Origin: Streptomyces sp. T39
Lineage (GTDB): Bacteria; Actinomycetota; Actinomycetes; Streptomycetales; Streptomycetaceae
Reading direction: 5' to 3'
DNA: 62,319 nucleotides
Assembly: GCF_008042045.1 (NCBI RefSeq)
Contig: NZ_RDBP01000012.1
Coordinates: forward strand, 3,143,146 to 3,205,464
The notes beneath the pieces are model-generated. The model saw only the letters and a list, made by a program, of their open reading frames with translations, did not search any database and had not been told where the DNA came from. This document shows, in pieces, positions 36,727 to 47,328 of this stretch (the stretch's first letter is position 1; each line of letters begins with the position of its first letter). The position numbers and the translations under genes are program-made.

Positions 36727-37533
36727 TCAGGGGCGGACGAACGCCGCGCCCGCGTCGCGCAGGCGGGCGTGGAGGCGGGCGAAGACGTCGGCCGAGCGGC
36801 CGCCGGGCCAGCCCTGCGGCAGCAGCTCCGGCGGCAGGCCCGGGTCGGCGTACGGCAGCCGGCGCCAGGAGTCCAGCGCGGGCAGGTAGTCGCGGTAGGC
36901 GTCCTGCGCGGGTGTCTCCGCACGCCGCTCCCAGGCCCTGAGCACCGGCTCGTGCCGGTCCAGGAACTCCTCGTGCTGTTTGGCGATCGCCGCCAGGTCC
37001 CACCAGCGGCCGACCGCCTCGGCCGTCGCCGTGAACCCCAGGTGCTCGCCGCGGAACAGGTCGGCGTACGGGTCGAGCCGCAGGCGGCGCAGGGTGTGCC
37101 GGGTCTCGTCGAACAGACGGGCCGGGGCGATCCACACCCCCGGCGCCGCCGCCCCGAAACCGAGCCTGACCAGCCGGGAGCGGAGCAGGTGCCGCTTGGC
37201 GCGCTCGGCCTCGGGGACCGAGAAGACGACCAGCACCCAGCCGTCGGCGAGCTCCGCCGGCGCGCCCGCGAAGATCCGCCGGTCGCCGTCGTCGAGGAGT
37301 TGCCGGGCGTCGTCGGACAGTGCGTAGCCGGCCGCGCCGTCAGCGGTGCGCTCCGGCACGAGCAGACCGCGGCGCTTGAGCCGGGACACCGAGGAGCGGA
37401 CGGACGGCGCGTCGACGCCGAGGGCCCCCAGCAGCCGGATCAGCTCGGCCACGGCGAACGGCCCCGGGCGCATCCGTCCGTAGGCGCCGTAGAGGGTGAC
37501 GATCAGCGATCGCGGAGTGTGCAGCTCGGCCAC
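36727..37533 (-). CDS. PaaX-family transcriptional regulator
   Basis: A 268-residue GntR-like repressor. It has an N-terminal winged helix (TPRSLIVTLYGAYGRM, VDAPSVRSSVSRLKRRGLL), a middle PaaX segment (WVLVVFSVPEAERAKRHLLR, LGFGAAAPGVWIAP) and a C-terminal PaaX_C domain ending in RRLPYADPGLPPELLP. Family members sense aryl-CoA thioesters and repress aromatic degradation. It starts 4 bp after the ligase stop on the same strand, so ligase and repressor form an operon divergent from the acyl-CoA dehydrogenase; autoregulation through 39155-39380 is likely. Confidence 0.9.
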   Translation of the reverse strand: MAELHTPRSLIVTLYGAYGRMRPGPFAVAELIRLLGALGVDAPSVRSSVSRLKRRGLLVPERTADGAAGYALSDDARQLLDDGDRRIFAGAPAELADGWVLVVFSVPEAERAKRHLLRSRLVRLGFGAAAPGVWIAPARLFDETRHTLRRLRLDPYADLFRGEHLGFTATAEAVGRWWDLAAIAKQHEEFLDRHEPVLRAWERRAETPAQDAYRDYLPALDSWRRLPYADPGLPPELLPQGWPGGRSADVFARLHARLRDAGAAFVRP

Positions 37534-37537
37534 GCGA

Positions 37538-39154
37538 TCACTCTAGAGCCCTCAGCCGGAAGCGCTGAAGCTTGCCGGTGGGTGTACGCGGAAGGGAGTC
37601 GAGGAAGACGATCCGGCGGGGGCACTTGTAGGGAGCGAGCAGCTGCTTGACCGCTTCGGTGAGCGCGTCCGCGGTGGCCTCTCCCCGCGGCAGGCCGTCA
37701 CGCAGGACGACGTAGGCGACGACGATCTGCCCGCGCAGCTCGTCGTCGTGTCCGACGACCGCGGCCTCGGCCACGTCGGGGTGCTGGAGCAGGGCGTCCT
37801 CCACCTCGGGGCCCGCGATGTTGTACCCGGCCGAGATGATCATGTCGTCGGCGCGGGCGACGTAGCGGAAGCGGCCGTCCGGCTCGCGGACGTAGGTGTC
37901 GCCGGTGAGGTTCCATCCGTCGCGCACGTACGTGCGCTGGCGCGGGTCGGCCAGGTAGCGGCAGCCGACCGGGCCGCGCACGGCGAGCAGGCCCGGCTCG
38001 CCGTCGGGCACCGGCAGGCCGTCCGGGCCGACGACGCGCGCCTGCCAGCCGGGGACCGGGAGCCCCGTGGTGCCGGGCCGGATCTCCTCGTCCGCGGCGG
38101 AGATGAAGATGTGCAGCAGTTCGGTCGCCCCGATGCCGTTGATGATCCGCTGCCCGGTCCGCTCGTGCCACTGCCGCCAGGTCGCGGCGGGGAGGTTCTC
38201 ACCGGCGGACACACAGCGCCGCAGCGAGCCGAGGTCGTGCCCGTCGAGGTGGTCCAGCATCACCCGGTAGGCGGTCGGCGCGGTGAAGAGCACCGACACC
38301 CGGTGTTCGGCGACGGCCGGCAGCAGCTGGCGCGGTCCCGCCTGTTCCAGCAGCAGGGCCGCGGCTCCCGCCCGCAGGGGGAAGAGGACGAGGCCGCCGA
38401 GGCCGAAGGTGAAGCCCAGCGGCGGGCTGCCCGCGAACAGGTCGTCCGGCCGGGGGCGCAGCACCTGGGCGGAGAAGGTGTCGGCGACGGCGAGGACGTC
38501 GCGGTGGAAGTGCATGCACCCCTTCGGCCGTCCCGTCGTCCCCGAGGTGAACGCGATCAGCGCGACGTCGTCGGCGGCCGTGGCGACGGGCGTGTACGGC
38601 TCCCCGGGCGCCCGTGCCGCCCGCCGCAGCAGGTCGTCCGGCCCGGGGCCGCCGTACTCCGTGATCCGCAGCCCCGGCACGCCCGCCTTGACCAGCTCGT
38701 CGACCGAGCGGACGTCGCACAGGGCGTGGCGGACCTCCGCGATCGCGCAGATGGTGGCCAGCTCCCCGGCCCGCTGCTGGGCGAGCACCGTGACCGCGAC
38801 CGCCCCGGCCTTGAGCACGGCCAGCCAGCAGGCCACCAGATGCGGTGTCGTCGGTCCGCGCAGCAGCACCCGGTTGCCCGGCACCACCCCGAGACCGTCG
38901 GTGAGCACGTGCGCGATGCGGTCCACCCGTTCGCGCAGTTCCCCGTAGGTCCAGCTCGCGCCGTCGCCGGTGCGCAGGGCGGGCCGGCCGGGGCCGAGGC
39001 GGTCGACGGTGGTGTCCAGCAGCTCGGCGGCGCAGTTCAGCCGCTCGGGATAGCGGAGCGCCGGCAGGTCGAGGAGCAGGTCCGGCCATTCGCCGGGGGG
39101 TGGCAGATGATCGCGCGCGAAGGTGTCGAGGTGGGCCGAAGGTGTCAGCTCCAT
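37538..39154 (-). CDS. Benzoate/2-aminobenzoate-CoA ligase family enzyme
   Basis: A 538-residue adenylate-forming enzyme activating an aromatic acid as its CoA thioester. The P-loop-like motif IAFTSGTTGRPKGCMHFHRD, with the unusual HFHRDV extension, is typical of 2-aminobenzoate-CoA ligases; later ones are NGIGATELLHIF, YVRDGWNLTGDTYV, DDMIISAGYNIAGPEVE and the C-terminal catalytic Lys region RTPTGKLQRFRL. Neighbours (fused aminobenzoyl-CoA oxygenase, hydratase, dehydrogenase, PaaX) support anthranilate; benzoate is an alternative substrate. Confidence 0.87.
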   Translation of the reverse strand: MELTPSAHLDTFARDHLPPPGEWPDLLLDLPALRYPERLNCAAELLDTTVDRLGPGRPALRTGDGASWTYGELRERVDRIAHVLTDGLGVVPGNRVLLRGPTTPHLVACWLAVLKAGAVAVTVLAQQRAGELATICAIAEVRHALCDVRSVDELVKAGVPGLRITEYGGPGPDDLLRRAARAPGEPYTPVATAADDVALIAFTSGTTGRPKGCMHFHRDVLAVADTFSAQVLRPRPDDLFAGSPPLGFTFGLGGLVLFPLRAGAAALLLEQAGPRQLLPAVAEHRVSVLFTAPTAYRVMLDHLDGHDLGSLRRCVSAGENLPAATWRQWHERTGQRIINGIGATELLHIFISAADEEIRPGTTGLPVPGWQARVVGPDGLPVPDGEPGLLAVRGPVGCRYLADPRQRTYVRDGWNLTGDTYVREPDGRFRYVARADDMIISAGYNIAGPEVEDALLQHPDVAEAAVVGHDDELRGQIVVAYVVLRDGLPRGEATADALTEAVKQLLAPYKCPRRIVFLDSLPRTPTGKLQRFRLRALE

Positions 39155-39220
39155 GGTTCGCCCCCTGGCTGTGGTGGGGTCGCGAAACGGTCCCCGGTGC
39201 GAAGGGGACGCCGGACGAGC

Positions 39221-39258
39221 GTATCGTGATGGTGACGACAGTCAACAGTGCGCGATAC
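39221..39258. promoter_or_regulatory. Nested inverted repeats in the divergent promoter, candidate PaaX operator
   Basis: GTATCG (39221-39226) pairs with CGATAC (39253-39258), and inside lies TGAC-GACA-GTCA (39233-39244) with almost the same centre. The site lies in the 226-bp gap between the ligase and dehydrogenase genes. Binding by PaaX is inferred from position. Confidence 0.45.
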
Positions 39259-39380
39259 CCTCCGTACGGGGGCGGCGGAACCCGCCGCCCCCGGGTGCCC
39301 GGCCGATCGGACACCTGCCCGTCCCGGCACACCGCACCGCCTCGGAGCCCGGCCCCCGACCGTCGGAAGCGAGGGCGTGA

Positions 39381-40520
39381 ATGCCCGCATTCTCACTCGA
39401 TCCGGTACAGACCGCCTGGTGCGGCGAGCTGCGCGACCTGGCCCGCGACCGGTTGCGGCCGCTCGCCGAGCAGGGCCCACCGGGCCGGCTCAACCGCCCC
39501 CTGGTCGCCGCCCTCGGTGAACTCGGTCTGCTCAAGCGCCTGTTCGCCTCGGGATCGCTGGAGCTGTGCCTCATGCGCGAATCCCTGGCGTACGGCTGCA
39601 CGGAGGCCGAGACGGCACTCGCGCTCCAGGGGCTCGGTGCCTCCCCCGTGCTCCGCGCGGGCACCGAGGCCCAGCGGGCGCGCTGGCTCCCGGAGGTCGT
39701 GGCGGGACGTGCGGTCGCCGCCTTCGCGCTCAGCGAGCCCAGCGCCGGGTCCGACGCCGCGGCGCTCGCCCTCCGGGCCGTGCCCGACGGCCGGGGCTGG
39801 CGGCTGAGCGGGGAGAAGTGCTGGATCTCGAACGCCCCCGAGGCCGATTTCTACTCGGTCTTCGCCCGGACGACGGAGGGGGCGGGCGCCCGCGGTGTCA
39901 CCGCCTTCCTCGTCCCCGCCGACCGTCCCGGGCTCACCGGCACGCCGCTCGACATGCTGTCGCCGCACCCCGTCGGGGCGCTCGTCTTCGACGGGGTGCC
40001 GGTGACCGAGGACGACCTGCTCGGCGAGCGGGACCGCGGCTTTCGGGTCGCGATGGACACGCTGAACCGCTTCCGTCCCAGCGTCGGCGCCTTCGCCGTC
40101 GGCATGGCCCAGGCGGCCCTCGACGCCGCCCTGGCGCACACCGCGGACCGGACGGCCTTCGGAGCCCCGCTGAAGGAGCTCCAGTCGGTCGCCCACACCG
40201 TGGCGGAGATGGCCACCCGCACCGAGGCCGCCCGCCTGATGGTGTACGCGGCGGCCTGCGCGTACGACGAGGGGCGGGACGGTGTGCCCCGGCAGGCGGC
40301 GATGGCGAAGCTGCTCGCCACCGAGACCGCCCAGTACGTCGTCGACGCCGCCGTCCAGTTGCACGGCGCCCGCGCCCTGCAACGCGGCCACCTGCTCGAA
40401 CACCTCTACCGCGAGGTGCGTGCCCCGCGGATCTACGAGGGCGCCACCGAGGTCCAGCGCACCATCGTCGCCAAGGAGCTGTACGCGCTCCAGGCGCCTA
40501 CCGCGGAGGCCACCGGATGA
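39381..40520 (+). CDS. Acyl-CoA dehydrogenase of the aryl-CoA module
   Basis: A 379-residue flavoprotein. Typical motifs are AAFALSEPSAGSDAAAL, GEKCWISNAPEADFY, RTAFGAPLKELQSV and the catalytic base Glu in APRIYEGATEVQRTIV. It would introduce a double bond into the cyclic or ring-opened CoA intermediate after aminobenzoyl-CoA reduction, passing electrons to ETF. The stop overlaps the RidA gene start (ATGA). It reads divergently from the ligase-PaaX pair across a probable shared operator. Cytosolic. Confidence 0.9.
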   Translation: MPAFSLDPVQTAWCGELRDLARDRLRPLAEQGPPGRLNRPLVAALGELGLLKRLFASGSLELCLMRESLAYGCTEAETALALQGLGASPVLRAGTEAQRARWLPEVVAGRAVAAFALSEPSAGSDAAALALRAVPDGRGWRLSGEKCWISNAPEADFYSVFARTTEGAGARGVTAFLVPADRPGLTGTPLDMLSPHPVGALVFDGVPVTEDDLLGERDRGFRVAMDTLNRFRPSVGAFAVGMAQAALDAALAHTADRTAFGAPLKELQSVAHTVAEMATRTEAARLMVYAAACAYDEGRDGVPRQAAMAKLLATETAQYVVDAAVQLHGARALQRGHLLEHLYREVRAPRIYEGATEVQRTIVAKELYALQAPTAEATG

Positions 40521-40915
40521 GTCTGCACCGGCACAACCCGGCGGAGCTCTCGCCGCCCGCCGGGTTCTCGCACGCGGTCACCGCCACCGGCTCCCGGCTG
40601 GTCTTCCTCGCCGGCCAGACGGCCCTGGACGGCGGGGGCAAGGTCGTCGGGGGCACGCTGCCGGAGCAGTTCGAGGTGGCCCTCACCAACCTCCTCACCG
40701 CACTCGCGGCGGCCGGTGGCACGCCCCACGACCTCGCGCGGGTCACGGTCTACGCCACCGACGTGGCCGACTACCGGGCGCACGCCGCCGAACTGGGCCG
40801 CGTCTGGCGCCGGCTGGCGGGCCGCGACTACCCGGCGATGGCGGTGATCGGCGTGGTGCGGCTGTGGGACGAGGAGTGCCTCGTCGAGGTCGACGGGACG
40901 GCGGTCCTGCCCTGA
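40517..40915 (+). CDS. RidA/YjgF-family protein (imine/enamine deaminase)
   Basis: A 132-residue protein of the RidA fold: RLVFLAGQTALDGGGKVVG, FEVALTNLLTALAAAGG, DLARVTVYATDVADYRAH and MAVIGVVRLWDEECLVEVDG, in which the substrate-binding Arg is kept but the last acidic position is followed by Asp-Gly instead of the usual Glu-Ala. Family members hydrolyse reactive imines or enamines. In anthranilate breakdown the ring amino group becomes an enamine or imine that must be lost as ammonia, so a pathway role is plausible. ATGA overlap with the dehydrogenase. Confidence 0.88.
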   Translation: MSLHRHNPAELSPPAGFSHAVTATGSRLVFLAGQTALDGGGKVVGGTLPEQFEVALTNLLTALAAAGGTPHDLARVTVYATDVADYRAHAAELGRVWRRLAGRDYPAMAVIGVVRLWDEECLVEVDGTAVLP

Positions 40916-41034
40916 TCGAGTGGTGACGCCCCGGGGGCGGGCTTAACGTCGAACAGTGGACGGTCCCGTCCGCAAACCTGCCGTACGGGTGACCCGCCGG
41001 CAGGGGATGTCCGGCCACCGAGGCACGGTGCTCC

Positions 41035-42582
41035 ATGACGACCCCGCAGCCCGCGACAACCGCTCAGGACCACGCCCCCGGCAAGGGCGGCGGAAACGCA
41101 ATGGCGCTTCTGGTCATCGCCTCCTGTCAGTTGATGGTGGTCCTCGACATCACCATCGTGAACATCGCGCTGCCCCACATCCAGAGCGACCTGGACTTCT
41201 CGACCACCAGCCTGTCGTGGGTGGTCAACGCCTACACCCTGACCTTCGGCGGGCTGCTGCTCCTCGGCGGACGGGCGGGCGACATCCTCGGCCGGCGGCG
41301 TGTGTTCATCTTCGGCGTGCTGCTGTTCGTCCTGGCCTCGCTGCTCGGCGGCCTCGCGCAGAGCAGCGGCCAGCTGCTCGCCGCCCGGGCCCTCCAGGGC
41401 GTCGGCGGCGCCATCGCGTCGCCGACCTCGCTGGCCCTGATCACCACCACGTTCAAGGAGGGCCCGGAACGCAACCGGGCCTTCGGCGTCTTCGCGGCCG
41501 TGTCGGCGGGCGGCGGCGCGATCGGGCTGCTGGCGGGCGGCATGCTCGTCGAGTGGCTGGACTGGCGCTGGGTGCTCTTCGTCAACGTCCCCATCGGCCT
41601 GCTGATCGCCTTCGCCGCACCGCGCTACATCAAGGAGTCCGCACGCCATCCGGGCAACTTCGACATCCTCGGCGCGCTGACCTCCACGCTGGGCATGGCC
41701 GCGCTGGTCTACGGGTTCATCCGGGCCGCGCAGGAGGGCTGGCGCGATCCGGTCACCCTCGGGTCCTTCGCCGCCGCGGTGATCCTGCTGACCGCCTTCA
41801 TCGCCGTCGAGCGGCGCTCGAAGCAGCCGATCACACCGCTGCACATGTTCGCCGATCGCAACCGCGCGGGCACGTACGGCATCATGCTGTGCCTCGCCGC
41901 GGCGATGTTCGGGATGTTCTTCTTCCTGACCCTCTTCGTGCAGAACGTCCTCGGCTTCAGCCCGCTCGAAGCCGGTCTCGCGTTCCTGCCGGTCAGCGCC
42001 GTGATCGCGATCGGGGCGGGCCTCGCCTCGCAGTTGCTCCCCCGCTACGGGCCCAAGCCGTTCATGGTGACGGGCGCGCTGCTCGCCGCGGCCGGTCTCG
42101 GCTGGCTGACGCTGACGGACGTCCACTCCACCTACGCGGGCAGCATCCTCGGACCGATGCTGGTCTTCAGCCTCGGCATGGGCATGCTCTTCGTCTCGCT
42201 GACCCTGATGGCGCTGTCCCGGGTGCCGGTGCACGAGTCGGGCGCCGCCTCCGGTCTCCTCAACGCCACCCAGCAGGTCGGCGGTTCGCTGGGGCTGTCC
42301 ATCCTGGTCACCGTCTTCGGCACCGCCAGCAACAACGAGGCCGACCAGCAGGTCCCGGCCTTCCTCGCCCAGGCGAGCCCGGCGGAGCGCCTGCAGTTCG
42401 AGCGCACGGGGCAGCTGCCGCCCCCGTGGTCGAGCGAAGTGCTCACCTCGGGTGTCTCGGCGGCCTTCGTCACCGCGGCGGTCTTCGCCGTGATCGCCGC
42501 CCTGATCGCCCTGTTCGCGATCAAGGTGCGCGCCGACGACCTGGAACGGCTCAAGGGCGGGGGCGCGCTGCCCGCGCCCTGA
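41035..42582 (+). CDS. DHA2-type MFS multidrug/metabolite exporter
   Basis: A 515-residue protein with about 14 membrane segments. Motif C-like SAGGGAIGLLAGGMLVEWLDW and the N-terminal QLMVVLDITIVNIALPHIQ mark the EmrB/QacA (DHA2) group of proton-coupled exporters. A terminator follows. It could export an aromatic intermediate or the ansamycin made by the genes to the right; the sequence does not decide. No linked regulator sits beside it. Confidence 0.88.
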   Translation: MTTPQPATTAQDHAPGKGGGNAMALLVIASCQLMVVLDITIVNIALPHIQSDLDFSTTSLSWVVNAYTLTFGGLLLLGGRAGDILGRRRVFIFGVLLFVLASLLGGLAQSSGQLLAARALQGVGGAIASPTSLALITTTFKEGPERNRAFGVFAAVSAGGGAIGLLAGGMLVEWLDWRWVLFVNVPIGLLIAFAAPRYIKESARHPGNFDILGALTSTLGMAALVYGFIRAAQEGWRDPVTLGSFAAAVILLTAFIAVERRSKQPITPLHMFADRNRAGTYGIMLCLAAAMFGMFFFLTLFVQNVLGFSPLEAGLAFLPVSAVIAIGAGLASQLLPRYGPKPFMVTGALLAAAGLGWLTLTDVHSTYAGSILGPMLVFSLGMGMLFVSLTLMALSRVPVHESGAASGLLNATQQVGGSLGLSILVTVFGTASNNEADQQVPAFLAQASPAERLQFERTGQLPPPWSSEVLTSGVSAAFVTAAVFAVIAALIALFAIKVRADDLERLKGGGALPAP

Positions 42583-42606
42583 CGTCTGCGCGGCCGCACA
42601 CGCGGA

Positions 42607-42636
42607 CGAGGGCCCCGGCTCGGACCGGGGCCCTCG
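42607..42636. terminator. Bidirectional hairpin terminator
   Basis: A perfect 12-bp stem (42607-42618 with 42625-42636), loop CTCGGA and trailing TTTG lie between the exporter and the convergent SPW-repeat gene. Confidence 0.85.
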
Positions 42637-42675
42637 TTTGCGCGGCGGCCCGGTGGACCGCCGTGCCGGGGCGGA

Positions 42676-43125
42676 TCAGCTCATCGCGGAGGGACCGATG
42701 GACGGCTTGCGGCCGCCGCGGCCGCCGGCGGCCATGGCGAGACCGCACAGCAGCGCCACCGCTCCGGCGATCACGTTGCTGACCACGGTGCGGGTGGTGG
42801 ACACGTCGCCGGAGACGAGCCACGGGGAGACGATCGTGAACGCGCCGATCGCGCAGGCGGCCCACGCCATGGCGTGGGTGCGCTCGTACGCCGAGGCGAA
42901 GCCGCTCATGCAGGCGCAGTAGGCGATGCCGAGGATCAGGTTGGTCACAGCCAGACCGGTGAGTCCGCTGAAGCCCGCTATCCAGGGCGACGCCGCGAGG
43001 TAGACGCCGGTGAGCAGCGCCAGGGCCTCGACGCCCTGGGCCGTGGGATTGGACGTCGCGCGTTCGAAGCGGGAGCGCATCTCCGCGAGGTCCGGGTGCT
43101 GGGAAATGTCTGAGCGGGTGGTCAT
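42676..43125 (-). CDS. SPW-repeat membrane protein
   Basis: A 149-residue membrane protein with two SPW repeats (YLAASPWIAGFSG and FTIVSPWLVSG), each in the first part of a two-helix unit, so four membrane segments in all, and a Gly/Arg C-terminal tail. The N-terminal 35 residues are polar. SPW proteins are widespread in actinobacteria and unassigned. A GGAGGCGGC stretch precedes the ATG. There is no evident link to neighbours; it separates the catabolic block from the cluster. Confidence 0.88.
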   Translation of the reverse strand: MTTRSDISQHPDLAEMRSRFERATSNPTAQGVEALALLTGVYLAASPWIAGFSGLTGLAVTNLILGIAYCACMSGFASAYERTHAMAWAACAIGAFTIVSPWLVSGDVSTTRTVVSNVIAGAVALLCGLAMAAGGRGGRKPSIGPSAMS

Positions 43126-43289
43126 GGTGGGCCGCCTCCTGCCGCAGCCTTATCTGTCCTTTATGTCCATGGAACGCCCGAACCGGCGGCGGGTCAATGG
43201 GTATTGTGTACCGATTTGACGGAGTGGCCCGGCTGTGCCGCGTCCACACAGGGGGGTCTGAGGGGATGCCCGGCCCGCCGGGGCGCGCC

Positions 43290-43295
43290 TAGTGT
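43290..43295 (+). promoter_or_regulatory. Possible -10 box of the supply-gene pair
   Basis: TAGTGT lies 59 bp before the GTG of the shikimate-dehydrogenase-like gene, which it would cotranscribe with the DAHP synthase gene. No good -35 is seen. Confidence 0.35.
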
Positions 43296-43353
43296 CGTCG
43301 GCGACGCGGGGGCCGGTGCCCCCGCCGCGCCCAGGGCGGACAGGGAGGCAACG

Positions 43354-45706
<2,353 letters not shown>

Positions 45707-45714
45707 ACAGCGGA

Positions 45715-45755
45715 GGCGCCCGGTGGACGCGGGCCTTCCGCGTCCACCGGGCGCC
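45715..45755. terminator. Strong hairpin terminator
   Basis: A perfect 18-bp stem (45715-45732 with 45738-45755) and loop GCCTT lie between the DAHP synthase and the convergent acyltransferase gene. Confidence 0.88.
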
Positions 45756-45834
45756 GGCGGTCCGTCCGTCACACCACGGCCGGACGGACCGTGTCACCCG
45801 TGCCCGGCGGGGGATGGGCGGGCACGGGCGACGT

Positions 45835-47109
45835 TCAGGGGCGAGCCGGGCCGCCGCCGGCCGACGCCGTGGCGACCGGCTCCGCCGCCGGGGCCGCGGC
45901 GGCTGCGGCCGCCGGTTCCGGCGGGACCGCGGCGGGCACCACGGGCACGCTGCCGGCCCGCCTGCGCGGCCTGCTCCACAGCTTCATCGCCGGGTTCTCC
46001 ACGCAGGCGTACAGGAACCAGCCCGCCAGCAGCGTCGCCACGAACATCCCGGCCATCACCAGGACGGCCACCGGAGTGCTGTAGGTCGCGTTGCCCAGCA
46101 GGGCCTGCCGGCCCCAGAAGATCACCACGCCCTGGCACAGGTAGAAGCCGAAGGAGACATTGCCCAGCCACTGCATCACCGGGCCGTCCAGGTACGTCTT
46201 CACCCCCCGGACGTCGGCCGACGCGGCGGCCGCGATGGCGACACCGAACGGCACGACCGTCACGGAGACGAAGTTGTACGGCGCCGGCGCGTACATCGCC
46301 GCCGCGTACCCGGCGGCCAGCAGCCCCAGCACCGGCACGACACCGATCCGCGGCCAGCGTCCCGCCATCACGATCCGCGCCAGCAGCATGCCCAGCAGGA
46401 ACTCGAACATCCGCATCGGCGGGAAGGTGTAGTTGAACCACATCTGCGTCGTCGAGATCGGGATCATCGGCGACCGCGGGGTGTCCGGGATCAGATACGT
46501 CGTCACCAGCGCCACCCCGACCGTCGCCAGCGCGGCGCCCGCCGCCCACCACCACAGCCGGCTCACGGCGATCCGCCGCACACCGAGCAGCAGCAACGGG
46601 AACGCCAGATAGAACAGCAGCTCCGCACAGAGCGACCAGGCCGGTGCGTTCACGCTCATCTGGACGTCGAACTTGTTGATCCAGGAATTCACCAGGAAAA
46701 GATTCGGCAGCCAGGTGCTCACCGGAGTGTAGGCGGACGCGAAGAGAATCATCGCGGCGGCCCACATCACGATGTGATTCGGGAAGATCTTCACGACGCG
46801 CCGGCGCCAGTAGGCCGTCAGCCGCTCACCCGGCTTCACCGACCAGGTGATGACGAATCCGCTCAGCAGAAAGAAGAACGACACTCCCAGATATCCGGCG
46901 GGTGCGAAGAATTCCAGCAGCCCCTGCGCGATGTCCTGGTCCGCGAAGGGATTCACCGGCCCCGTGGGGTCGACCGGCCCGATGGGCTGGAGAGCGTGGA
47001 TGAAGAACACCAGAAGGGCGGCGAAGAACCGCATGCCCGTGAGGGACGGGAGCTTGCTGCGGCCACGTATGTGCGGATCGGTGTCCACACTCGGAACGGT
47101 TGCGGGCAC
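45835..47109 (-). CDS. Acyltransferase 3 (OafA-type) membrane protein
   Basis: A 424-residue integral membrane acyltransferase with about ten segments. It opens LPSLTGMRFFAALLVFFIHA with the family Arg/His, and has FAPAGYLGVSFFFLLSGFVI, NAPAWSLCAELLFYLAFP and WLGNVSFGFYLCQGVVIF; an Ala/Pro-rich cytosolic tail of about 45 residues ends it. Such enzymes transfer acyl groups to hydroxyls of sugars, antibiotics or envelope polymers. In this cluster it is a candidate for acylating the ansa chain or a sugar. GTG 47109 has AAGGAG eight bases ahead, preferred over shorter starts. Confidence 0.85.
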   Translation of the reverse strand: MPATVPSVDTDPHIRGRSKLPSLTGMRFFAALLVFFIHALQPIGPVDPTGPVNPFADQDIAQGLLEFFAPAGYLGVSFFFLLSGFVITWSVKPGERLTAYWRRRVVKIFPNHIVMWAAAMILFASAYTPVSTWLPNLFLVNSWINKFDVQMSVNAPAWSLCAELLFYLAFPLLLLGVRRIAVSRLWWWAAGAALATVGVALVTTYLIPDTPRSPMIPISTTQMWFNYTFPPMRMFEFLLGMLLARIVMAGRWPRIGVVPVLGLLAAGYAAAMYAPAPYNFVSVTVVPFGVAIAAAASADVRGVKTYLDGPVMQWLGNVSFGFYLCQGVVIFWGRQALLGNATYSTPVAVLVMAGMFVATLLAGWFLYACVENPAMKLWSRPRRRAGSVPVVPAAVPPEPAAAAAAAPAAEPVATASAGGGPARP

Positions 47110-47328
47110 GGTGGATCTCCTTCGCTGGCGAGGCGGGGGAATTCCCCGGCGCCCAGAGCGTACGGAACAGGCCATCCCGCGAGAACCCTGAATTTCCGGG
47201 GGGCCGCGCGGGAGCCGAACTGAGGGGGGTCCTAGGGGAATACGCACGGATCCGCCGCCGAATACGGTTCTCGCGCACATCCGACAACTCGCATGTGACA
47301 GCACGACATATCTCCGGAGGAAGCAACC

